Shown one piece after another: positions 1 through 6,203 of a stretch of 6,203 nt of DNA. The position numbers were made by a program, and so were the translations under genes. The DNA comes from Neorhizobium sp. UBA7851 (GTDB lineage Bacteria; Pseudomonadota; Alphaproteobacteria; Rhizobiales; Rhizobiaceae): positions 1 to 6,203 of the forward strand of contig DLSX01000258.1 in assembly GCA_002500765.1 (NCBI GenBank), in the 5' to 3' direction. Below the pieces are notes generated by a model. It did no database searches. It worked only from the letters and a program-made list of their open reading frames with translations, and was not told where the DNA came from. The stretch's first letter is position 1; every line of letters begins with the position of its first letter.

Positions 1-2065
1 GCTGCGGCTTGCATTGCAGAAGCCCGGCAGGAATGGCGGCGCGGCACAGGCGGCGCTGATTACGCCCGATCGTGCGCTTGGCCGGCGCGTGACGGCAGAG
101 CTTGCCCGGTTCGGTATCCTGGCCGACGATTCTGCCGGCTCGGCGCTTTCCGGCACGCCGCAGGGAACGCTGACGCAGCTACTTCTGGAGGCGGCACTTC
201 GGCCCGGTGATCCCGTCGCTATCGTCGGTCTGATGAAACATCCGCTGATGCGTCTCGGACTGCCGGCTGATGATCTGAGAACCGCCATCGATACGCTCGA
301 GGTTCTGGCACTTCGCGGCGGTGTCGGCGAAATGGATATTTCCATGCTCGAACCGCTTCTGGAAACCCAGCTGGCGGTACTTGCCGAAGAACGCCATACG
401 CCGCAATGGCGCAATTCGCTGCCGGAAAACGCGATCGAGATCGCCCGGGATGTGGCGCGACGGATAACCACAGCGGTCGAGCCGCTGGTCAGCACCTTCG
501 TTCACCGGCGCGCGGATGGCCGCGGGCTGACGACGAAGATGCCGCTTTCCGAATGGGCAAGCCGTACCGGCAAGGTGCTGGAGGCAATCGCCATAGACGA
601 GCGGGGTGATCTGGCTGCACTCTGGTCCGGCGAGGCAGGCGAGCAGTTGTCCAGCCTGCTTGGCGAGGTGATGGAAACCGACGGACAGATCGATGCGGAT
701 GGTCCGCAATGGATCGACATCGTCATGGCGCTGACGACCGGGGGTGCGGTGAAACCCCGTTCGCTTGCGCATCCACGGGTGTTCATCTTCGGTACGCTGG
801 AAGCGCGGTTGCAGAGTGTCGATACGATGATCCTCGGCGGGCTGAACGAAGGCTCCTGGCCGGGACAGACGGTCAATAACCCGTTTCTTTCCCGCTCGAT
901 GAAAACCGATATGGGACTGGAGCCGCCGGAACGGCGGATCGGCCAGCTGGCGCATGACTTCGAGATGGCCTGCGGCACACGCAACCTGATCCTGTCGCGA
1001 TCGCTGCGCCAGGGTGCGACGCCGACGGTTGCTTCCCGCTGGCTGCAGAGACTGCTGGCGCTCGGCGGCAAGGCTTTTGCCGATGGGTTGAAAGCACGCG
1101 GCGAGGACTATCGCCATTGGGCCTCGCTGATCGACGCGGGCGAGGATCAGAGGCAGGCAAAGCGCCCTGCCCCGAGACCGCCGGCGGAGCTGCAGCCGGT
1201 AAAATATTCCTTCAGCGAAGTGGGACGGCTGCGGCGCGACCCCTATTCCGTTTATGCCCGCCGTATCCTGAAGCTCGACCCGCTGGCGCCGTTCAACGAA
1301 GACCCGGGCGCTGCCCAGCGCGGTACGCTCTATCACGCGATCATCGACCGCTACACTCGCGAAGGCCACAAGCCGGGCAGCAATGTTTCACGTGAATCCA
1401 TGATGCGGATCACCCAAGAGCTGTTCGATGCGGAACAGTTGCCGCCGCATATCGACCGGGTCTGGCGGCCGCGTTTCGTCGAAGTGGCCAAGGCCTTCCT
1501 CGAATGGGAAGAACAGCGCGCGCCGGATGTGCGCGGCACGGTGACGGAGGCCGGCGCTGGTTTCGAGGTCGAAGCAGCCGGGATCCGGGTGACCGGTATT
1601 GCCGACCGGATCGATCTCATGCGCTCGGGAAATGCCGACATCATCGATTACAAGACCGGCTTGAGCCCTTCCGTCTCGCAGGCTCGTGCGCTGCTTGATC
1701 CACAGCTGGCGCTTGAGGCGGCTGCCTTGCAGGCCGGGGCCTTCAAGGCGATGGGTGTACAGCAACCGGGCGATCTCATTTATGTGCGGCTGAGACCCGG
1801 GGACCGGTTCAGGGCGGAACGGGTCAACAATGAAGGATCGACCGCGACCGCCAAGCGGCAACCGAAATCGGCAATCGACCTGGCGCAGGACTCGATCGAT
1901 CAGCTGACCAAGTTCGTGCTGAAACTGAGAAGCGGCGATGCCGGTTTCGCATCGCGGCTGGTGCCTTTTGCCCAAGGCGATTTTGGCGGTGAATATGACC
2001 ACCTCGCCCGGGTTGCCGAATGGTCCACGGCAGATGACGATGGAGAGGCGGAAGCCGATGAGTGA
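1..2065 (+). CDS. addB: Double-strand break repair protein AddB (5'-truncated by window edge)
   Basis: AddB is the second subunit of the AddAB helicase-nuclease, which resects double-strand ends for RecA-dependent repair in the cytoplasm. The frame is open to the left edge (first full codon at base 2), so 687 C-terminal residues are visible. Rhizobial AddB is usually a little over 1000 residues, so roughly a third is missing. Numbering from the first visible codon: an AddB/RecC-like core segment with GGLNEGSWPG lies near residues 280-289, followed by a conserved PPERR/ACGTRN stretch. The C-terminal RecB-type (PDDEXK) nuclease shows H445 (GTLYHAII), D538 (ADRID), D549 and K551 (IIDYKTG) and Q568 (DPQLALE), so the active site looks complete. 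The end carries the GEYDHLARVAEW block that I know from alphaproteobacterial AddB. The fragment has a single cysteine, so the iron-sulfur ligands of Firmicute AddB are absent. The final codons overlap addA. A parS-like site lies inside the frame at 1384-1399. Confidence 0.95.
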   Translation, partial: LRLALQKPGRNGGAAQAALITPDRALGRRVTAELARFGILADDSAGSALSGTPQGTLTQLLLEAALRPGDPVAIVGLMKHPLMRLGLPADDLRTAIDTLEVLALRGGVGEMDISMLEPLLETQLAVLAEERHTPQWRNSLPENAIEIARDVARRITTAVEPLVSTFVHRRADGRGLTTKMPLSEWASRTGKVLEAIAIDERGDLAALWSGEAGEQLSSLLGEVMETDGQIDADGPQWIDIVMALTTGGAVKPRSLAHPRVFIFGTLEARLQSVDTMILGGLNEGSWPGQTVNNPFLSRSMKTDMGLEPPERRIGQLAHDFEMACGTRNLILSRSLRQGATPTVASRWLQRLLALGGKAFADGLKARGEDYRHWASLIDAGEDQRQAKRPAPRPPAELQPVKYSFSEVGRLRRDPYSVYARRILKLDPLAPFNEDPGAAQRGTLYHAIIDRYTREGHKPGSNVSRESMMRITQELFDAEQLPPHIDRVWRPRFVEVAKAFLEWEEQRAPDVRGTVTEAGAGFEVEAAGIRVTGIADRIDLMRSGNADIIDYKTGLSPSVSQARALLDPQLALEAAALQAGAFKAMGVQQPGDLIYVRLRPGDRFRAERVNNEGSTATAKRQPKSAIDLAQDSIDQLTKFVLKLRSGDAGFASRLVPFAQGDFGGEYDHLARVAEWSTADDDGEAEADE
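1384..1399 (+). promoter_or_regulatory. parS-like ParB binding site inside addB
   Basis: TGTTTCACGTGAATCC matches the chromosomal parS consensus TGTTTCACGTGAAACA at 14 of 16 positions, with the palindromic core TTCACGTGAA intact. Known role of such sites: ParB binds, spreads along DNA and, with ParA and SMC, segregates the origin region. The site is read in the addB frame as part of N-V-S-R-E-S. An identical copy occurs at 6037. ParB binding here is inferred, since parA and parB are not in the window. Confidence 0.72.
2042..2048 (+). promoter_or_regulatory. Ribosome binding site of addA
   Basis: GGAGAGG lies 9 nt upstream of ATG 2058, inside the last codons of addB. It supports this ATG over the upstream in-frame ATGs. 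Because it is buried in translated addB sequence, ribosomes finishing addB at 2063-2065 could also re-initiate here. Confidence 0.55.
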
Positions 2066-5000
2066 AATCCTCAACGACGATTTATCGATAGAGGACGATC
2101 TGCCGGCGGGTGATGAACCGAAGCAGTGGATCGACTGGACCACGCTGCAGCAATCGCGCGCCTCGGATCCGGCAAGCTCCGCCTGGGTTTCGGCCAATGC
2201 CGGTTCGGGCAAGACGCATGTTCTGACACAGCGGGTTATCCGGCTGCTGCTTGCCGGTTGCCGCCCCTCGTCCATTCTGTGCCTGACCTATACGAAGGCG
2301 GCGGCATCGGAAATGTCGAACCGCGTGTTCCAGCGGCTGTCGGAATGGACGGTGCTTTCCGACGAGGAGCTGCGCAAGCGGATAACCGCGATCGAAGGTG
2401 TTGAGCCGGATTCGTTGAAGCTGGCCGAGGCGCGTCGTCTTTTCGCCAAGGCGCTGGAGACCCCGGGTGGATTGAAAATCCAGACCATCCACGCCTTCTG
2501 TGAGGCACTGCTGCATCAGTTTCCGCTGGAGGCAAATGTCGCCGGGCATTTTTCCGTGCTCGACGATCGGGCTGCTTCGGCGCTGCTTGCCGAAGCGCGG
2601 CGCTCGCTTCTGACCGCGACTTCGGCCGAGGACGATCCTGATCTGGCGGAGGCCTTTGCGCATGTGCTGGATCTCGGCGACGAGTTCGGGCTGGAAGCGC
2701 TGCTTGCCGATATCGTGGCAAACCGGACGGCGATCCGGCGTTTCACCGCAACGACCGAGCGTCATGGCGGTATCGGGCCGGAGCTGAAACGCATTCTGGG
2801 GCTGGATACCGTCGATACGGAAGAAAGCGTAGCCGCCAGCTACTGGCCGCTTCCGGGGCTTTCGGGCATCACGCTCGATCTCTATCTCTCGCTTGCCGAT
2901 CAGGCGGGCGGCGCCAAGGTGACCGAGGTCGCCTATGGACTGCGTCTGGTGATGAAGGAGCCGGATGTCTTCAAGCGGGCGGACTATCTCGACTCCATCT
3001 TCCTGACCGCAAAGGGCACTATGAAGGCCGACAGTTCGCTGGTGGCAAAAGCAATGCTGAAGCCGGCGCCAGAGCTAGCGGCAGCAATCGATGCGGCGCG
3101 AAACCATGTGTTTGCCTGCCGCGACCGGCTGCGGCTGATCCGGATGTTTTCCGCGACCAAGGCTGCGCTTACGCTCGCGGCCCGGCTGAACGAAGACTAT
3201 GAGGAGCTGAAGAAGCGCCGCAGCCTGCTCGACTTCGAGGACCTGATTGCAAGAACGGCCGATCTCCTGACCCGTGACGGAGTCGGTGCCTGGGTGCATT
3301 ACAAGCTCGACCAGGGCATCGACCACATCCTCGTCGACGAAGCACAGGATACCAGTCCGATCCAGTGGACGGTGATCAAGTCGCTGGCGGAGGATTTCTA
3401 TTCCGGCACGAGCGCCCGCGAGACACGCCGGACGATCTTTGCCGTGGGCGACGAGAAACAGTCGATCTACTCTTTCCAGGGTGCGCGACCCGAACGGTTT
3501 GCCGAGGAGCGCAGCGCCACCCAGAAACAGGTGACCGGCAGCGGCCAGCCGTTTCACGCGATCCGACTGCCGCTTTCCTTCCGCTCCACGGCGGACGTGC
3601 TCTCTGCCGTCGACCAAGTGTTCTCGCTGGAGGAGAATGCCAAGGGTCTTTCGGCGATCGGTGACGCGGTACAGCACCGATCCAACCGGATGGGTCATGC
3701 CGGGGCGGTCGATCTGTGGGATGTCGTGGCACCGGAGGTTTCCGAGCAGGAGGAAGACTGGACGGCGCCTTTCGACTCGACACCGGACAAGGCACCAGCC
3801 GCAATCCTTGCGGCACGGATCGCCGATCGGATCGGGGCGATGATCGGCCACGAGACGGTGATCGAAAAGGACGTGGAACGTCCGATCGAGCCGGGTGACA
3901 TTCTGGTTCTGGTGCGCAAGCGCGATGCCTTCGTCAATGCGCTGACGCGGGCCTTGAAGCGGCGCGACAATATTCCGGTCGCCGGTGCCGACCGCCTTCG
4001 GCTGACCAGCCATATCGCGGTGCAGGACCTGCTCGCGCTCGGGCGTTTCATGCTTTTGCCGCAGGATGATCTTTCGCTGGCGGCGCTTTTGAAGAGCCCC
4101 CTCTTCGACCTTTGCGAAGAGGACGTGTTCGAGGTCGCGGCTCTGCGTGGCGAAAACACAAGCGCCTGGGTCGAGCTCAACCGGCTTTCCGAAGAGCAGC
4201 CACTGCGGTTCCGCGATGCCGCGGAAAGGCTGCAGCATCTGCTTACCCTCTCCCGGTTGCTCAGCCCGCACGATCTTTATGCGCGGATTCTCGGGCAATA
4301 TGGCGGGCGGCGCAAATTTTTGGGCCGGCTTGGCACCGAGGCCGGCGATATTCTCGACGAGTTCCTGACCTTCGCGCTGGACCATGAAACATCCGGCCTG
4401 CCCGGACTTCAGGCCTTCGTTTCGACACTGGAACTCGAAAGCCCGGAGGTGAAACGCGAGCAGGATGGCGGTCGCAACGAGGTGCGGATCATGACCGTGC
4501 ATGCCTCGAAAGGGCTTGAGGCGCCGGTCGTCTTCCTCGTGGACAGCAATTCGAAGTCCTTCATCTCCTCGCATGTGCCGAAATTCCGGCTGATCAAGAC
4601 GGCGCAGGGTGATGTTCCCGCATGGCTGCCGGGCAAGACGCTTTCGAATGCGCTGACCAGCGCCGACGAGGAGCGGCTGAAGACGCTGTCGGAAGAAGAA
4701 TATCGGCGGCTGCTTTATGTCGGCATGACACGTGCGGCCGATCGGTTGATCGTCTGCGGTTATCGCGGCGTGCGGGACAACCCGGACAGCTGGCAGGCGA
4801 TGATCGCGCGGGCTCTTTCGCTGGATGAAGAACATTGCAGTGCCGCCACGTTCAGCGGGCCGGATGGCGAATGGGGCGGACTGGCATGGCGGCTGCCCGC
4901 TACCGGCGCAGGCGTAAAACGGGCGGAGTCCGAGAAGCCTGCGGCTCTCGAAAAACCGGGCCTGCCGAGCGACCTGTCACGCCCCCTGCCCCCGCAAAAA

Positions 5001-5630
5001 ATTCTTCCGCGACCGCTCAGCCCATCGGGTGCGGGAGTGATGATCGATGACGATCCGGATGACCTGATCGTCACCTCTCCGCTGTTCGGCGACAAGGCGA
5101 CCGGCAGTCTGGCGCTGCAGAAGGGAAAGCTGGTTCACCGCATGCTGCAGATGCTGACGGAATTTTCCGACACTGAACGTGAAACAGCGGCCCATCGGTA
5201 TGCCGAGCGGGCAGCGCGCTTCTGGCCAAAGCCCGAGCGGGAGAAGCTTGTCTTGAGCGTCATGTCGGTGCTGTCGCATGCCGATCTTGCACCGGTATTT
5301 TCTGCCCGCAGCCAGTCGGAAGTGTCGATCATGGGAACGCTTGCGCTGGAAGGGCAGGATTTTGCGATTTCCGGACGTATCGACCGGCTGGTCGAGACGG
5401 AAGGCCGGGTGATCATCATGGACTACAAGACCAATCGCAAACCGCCTGCCGACGCCGAGGCCGTTCCGCTGGCGCACCGGGCGCAGCTCGCCATCTATCG
5501 CGAGATCCTCAAGCCGCTTTATCCCGGCAAGGTGATCGATTGCGTGCTGGTCTATACCGAGACTGCGGAGGTCATCACATTACCTGTCGAGCTGATGTCG
5601 CGCTCGCTTGCGGAGCTCAAGACAAAGTGA
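2058..5630 (+). CDS. addA: Double-strand break repair helicase AddA
   Basis: AddA is the ATP-dependent 3'-5' helicase and nuclease subunit of AddAB. The protein is 1190 residues, normal for alphaproteobacteria. UvrD/Rep (SF1A) motifs occur in order: Walker A ANAGSGKT with K52; motif Ia CLTYTKAAA at 75-83; TIHAFCEALL at 143-152; Walker B DEAQD at 427-431; motif III VGDEKQSIYSFQGA from 463; motif IV PLSFRS at 505-510; motif V MTVHASKGLE at 812-821; motif VI YRRLLYVGMTRA at 882-893. A proline-rich linker around 957-995 leads to a RecB-type nuclease with H1027, D1109 (GRIDRL), D1122 and K1124 (MDYKTN), and Q1143/Y1147 (QLAIY). Helicase and nuclease therefore both look intact. The frame is open upstream to an ATG at 1938, but that would add 40 residues overlapping addB. 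ATG 2058 (MSEIL) is preferred because it lies 9 nt after a Shine-Dalgarno-like GGAGAGG and matches the family N-terminus. ATGs at 2034 and 2040 are possible alternatives. The 8-nt overlap with addB indicates co-translation. Confidence 0.96.
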   Translation: MSEILNDDLSIEDDLPAGDEPKQWIDWTTLQQSRASDPASSAWVSANAGSGKTHVLTQRVIRLLLAGCRPSSILCLTYTKAAASEMSNRVFQRLSEWTVLSDEELRKRITAIEGVEPDSLKLAEARRLFAKALETPGGLKIQTIHAFCEALLHQFPLEANVAGHFSVLDDRAASALLAEARRSLLTATSAEDDPDLAEAFAHVLDLGDEFGLEALLADIVANRTAIRRFTATTERHGGIGPELKRILGLDTVDTEESVAASYWPLPGLSGITLDLYLSLADQAGGAKVTEVAYGLRLVMKEPDVFKRADYLDSIFLTAKGTMKADSSLVAKAMLKPAPELAAAIDAARNHVFACRDRLRLIRMFSATKAALTLAARLNEDYEELKKRRSLLDFEDLIARTADLLTRDGVGAWVHYKLDQGIDHILVDEAQDTSPIQWTVIKSLAEDFYSGTSARETRRTIFAVGDEKQSIYSFQGARPERFAEERSATQKQVTGSGQPFHAIRLPLSFRSTADVLSAVDQVFSLEENAKGLSAIGDAVQHRSNRMGHAGAVDLWDVVAPEVSEQEEDWTAPFDSTPDKAPAAILAARIADRIGAMIGHETVIEKDVERPIEPGDILVLVRKRDAFVNALTRALKRRDNIPVAGADRLRLTSHIAVQDLLALGRFMLLPQDDLSLAALLKSPLFDLCEEDVFEVAALRGENTSAWVELNRLSEEQPLRFRDAAERLQHLLTLSRLLSPHDLYARILGQYGGRRKFLGRLGTEAGDILDEFLTFALDHETSGLPGLQAFVSTLELESPEVKREQDGGRNEVRIMTVHASKGLEAPVVFLVDSNSKSFISSHVPKFRLIKTAQGDVPAWLPGKTLSNALTSADEERLKTLSEEEYRRLLYVGMTRAADRLIVCGYRGVRDNPDSWQAMIARALSLDEEHCSAATFSGPDGEWGGLAWRLPATGAGVKRAESEKPAALEKPGLPSDLSRPLPPQKILPRPLSPSGAGVMIDDDPDDLIVTSPLFGDKATGSLALQKGKLVHRMLQMLTEFSDTERETAAHRYAERAARFWPKPEREKLVLSVMSVLSHADLAPVFSARSQSEVSIMGTLALEGQDFAISGRIDRLVETEGRVIIMDYKTNRKPPADAEAVPLAHRAQLAIYREILKPLYPGKVIDCVLVYTETAEVITLPVELMSRSLAELKTK

Positions 5631-5690
5631 CATGACGGACATTGAAAATGATCAATGCCGATCTCACATTTGCAGCAACGAAGAATCGTG

Positions 5691-5698
5691 AAGGAGAG
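5691..5698 (+). promoter_or_regulatory. Ribosome binding site of trxA
   Basis: AAGGAGAG ends 4 nt before ATG 5703, with its GGAG core 6 nt away, which is close to ideal. It fixes the trxA start at 5703 and argues against the in-frame ATG at 5655, which would add a 16-residue extension not seen in normal thioredoxins. Confidence 0.85.
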
Positions 5699-5702
5699 CC
5701 CT

Positions 5703-6023
5703 ATGGCTACCGTTAAGGTCGATACCAACAATTTTCAGGCCGAAGTTCTGAACTCCGCCGAGCCGGTCGTCGTGGATTTCTGGGCTGAATGGTGCGGCCC
5801 GTGCAAGATGATCGCCCCGAGCCTTGAAGAGATCGCAACCGAGCTTTCCGGCAAGGTGAAGGTCGCCAAGCTGAACATCGACGAAAATCCGGAACTGGCT
5901 GCCCAGTTCGGCGTCCGTTCGATCCCGACGCTTGCCATGTTCAAGGGCGGTGAAGTGGCCGACATCAAGGTTGGTGCCGCTCCGAAGACCGCGCTTGCCG
6001 CCTGGATTTCAGGCGCTGCCTAA
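5703..6023 (+). CDS. trxA: Thioredoxin TrxA
   Basis: This is a cytosolic thioredoxin, a small dithiol-disulfide oxidoreductase that is kept reduced by thioredoxin reductase and supplies electrons to ribonucleotide reductase, methionine sulfoxide reductases, peroxiredoxins and others. The 106-residue product is a single thioredoxin fold of standard length. Visible hallmarks are the buried acid D25 (VVVDFWAEW), the active site WCGPCK with C31 and C34, the cis-proline P75 in RSIPTLAMF, and the following FKGGE turn. There is no signal peptide or membrane segment. The start at MATVKVD is chosen for its strong ribosome binding site and the family N-terminus. The gene follows addA by 72 nt on the same strand and ends before a strong terminator. 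It may be read through from addBA and may also have its own promoter: a weak candidate is TTGAAA (5642-5647) with CACATT 17 nt later, only 3 of 6 matches to the -10 consensus. The linkage to addAB is a conserved rhizobial gene order and does not by itself imply a shared function. Confidence 0.97.
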   Translation: MATVKVDTNNFQAEVLNSAEPVVVDFWAEWCGPCKMIAPSLEEIATELSGKVKVAKLNIDENPELAAQFGVRSIPTLAMFKGGEVADIKVGAAPKTALAAWISGAA

Positions 6024-6036
6024 GCCGTTAAGAAAG

Positions 6037-6052
6037 TGTTTCACGTGAATCC
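6037..6052 (+). promoter_or_regulatory. parS-like ParB binding site between trxA and its terminator
   Basis: The same TGTTTCACGTGAATCC 16-mer as at 1384 (17 bp identical including the next A), again 14 of 16 to the parS consensus. It is non-coding, 13 nt after the trxA stop and directly against the left arm of the terminator. The lack of coding constraint and the exact identity with the intragenic copy make selection for a DNA-binding protein, most probably ParB, the simplest explanation. Confidence 0.78.
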
Positions 6053-6083
6053 AAAACCCGGCTGGGACATCGGCCGGGTTTTT
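6053..6083 (+). terminator. Rho-independent terminator after trxA
   Basis: A perfect 10-bp inverted repeat, AAAACCCGGC (6053-6062) and GCCGGGTTTT (6073-6082), encloses a 10-nt loop and ends in a run of five T (6079-6083), then GTTTG. The GC-rich stem followed by a U-tract is the classic intrinsic terminator form. It lies 29 nt after the trxA stop and probably ends the addB-addA-trxA transcripts. The A-run on the left arm could give weak activity on the other strand. Confidence 0.9.
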
Positions 6084-6203
6084 GTTTGCCTGGAAGGTGC
6101 TTGTCCGAAGACGGAGTCCCGCCTTGGTGCGGAGCGTTTTATTGTTTCGGCCGGGACACGTCGGGTGCCTCGAATTGAATTTTTTATAATGACACTCGGC
6201 GTG

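Noticed and set aside
3550..3565. CGTTTCACGCGATCCG inside addA, resembling the parS-like repeat.
   Set aside because: The left half matches but the core reads CACGCG and the right half has several mismatches (11 of 16 to the local repeat). It encodes normal AddA sequence.
3075..4835. A 586-codon open frame on the minus strand opposite addA (and a 396-codon one opposite addB at 179-1369).
   Set aside because: They lie wholly within clear helicase and nuclease genes, have arginine/histidine/proline-rich compositions with no recognisable domain, and are the expected antisense by-product of GC-rich codon use.
5171..5186. CACTGAACGTGAAACA inside addA, resembling the right half of parS.
   Set aside because: Only 11 of 16 positions match the consensus, and the left half and the palindromic CACGTG core are lost.
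5655..5702. A 16-residue N-terminal extension of thioredoxin from the in-frame ATG at 5655.
   Set aside because: There is no ribosome binding site in front of it, the extension is not hydrophobic enough for a signal peptide, and ATG 5703 has a strong Shine-Dalgarno sequence and the family N-terminus.
6102..6148. Short inverted repeats (TCCG/CGGA and CCGC/GCGG) followed by TTTTATTGTTT, a possible second terminator.
   Set aside because: Each stem is only four base pairs, and a strong terminator is already present just upstream.
6189..6203. An ATG at 6189 opening a frame to the right edge.
   Set aside because: It has no Shine-Dalgarno sequence (preceded by an AT-rich tract), and only five codons are visible with no recognisable start of a known neighbour.

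Overview
The window is chromosomal DNA from an alphaproteobacterium, most likely a member of the Rhizobiaceae (Rhizobium/Agrobacterium/Sinorhizobium relatives). This rests on the GC-rich codon use, the rhizobial-type AddA and AddB sequences, the gene order addB-addA-trxA and the TrxA sequence. Species cannot be assigned from the sequence alone.

Layout: everything recognisable is on the + strand. Positions 1-2065 hold the 3' two thirds of addB, which runs off the left edge. addA (2058-5630) overlaps the end of addB by 8 nt (ATGAGTGA) and is probably translationally coupled to it. After a 72-nt gap with a clear ribosome binding site comes trxA (5703-6023), a 106-residue thioredoxin. A strong rho-independent terminator (6053-6083) closes the unit. 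The last 120 bases contain no gene I can support.

Function: AddA and AddB form the helicase-nuclease that processes double-strand DNA ends to start RecA-dependent recombination, the counterpart of RecBCD. AddA keeps all UvrD/Rep-type helicase motifs and a C-terminal RecB-type nuclease. The visible part of AddB keeps its own RecB-type nuclease residues but lacks the iron-sulfur cysteines known from Bacillus AddB. TrxA is the general dithiol reductant and need not act in the same pathway.

Most notable non-coding signal: two copies of the 16-mer TGTTTCACGTGAATCC (identical over 17 bp), one inside the addB reading frame (1384-1399) and one between the trxA stop codon and its terminator (6037-6052). 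Each matches the chromosomal ParB centromere consensus parS (TGTTTCACGTGAAACA) at 14 of 16 positions, including the palindromic core TTCACGTGAA. They suggest that this locus is part of the origin-proximal centromere region. I saw no mobile element, CRISPR array, RNA gene or clearly new system.
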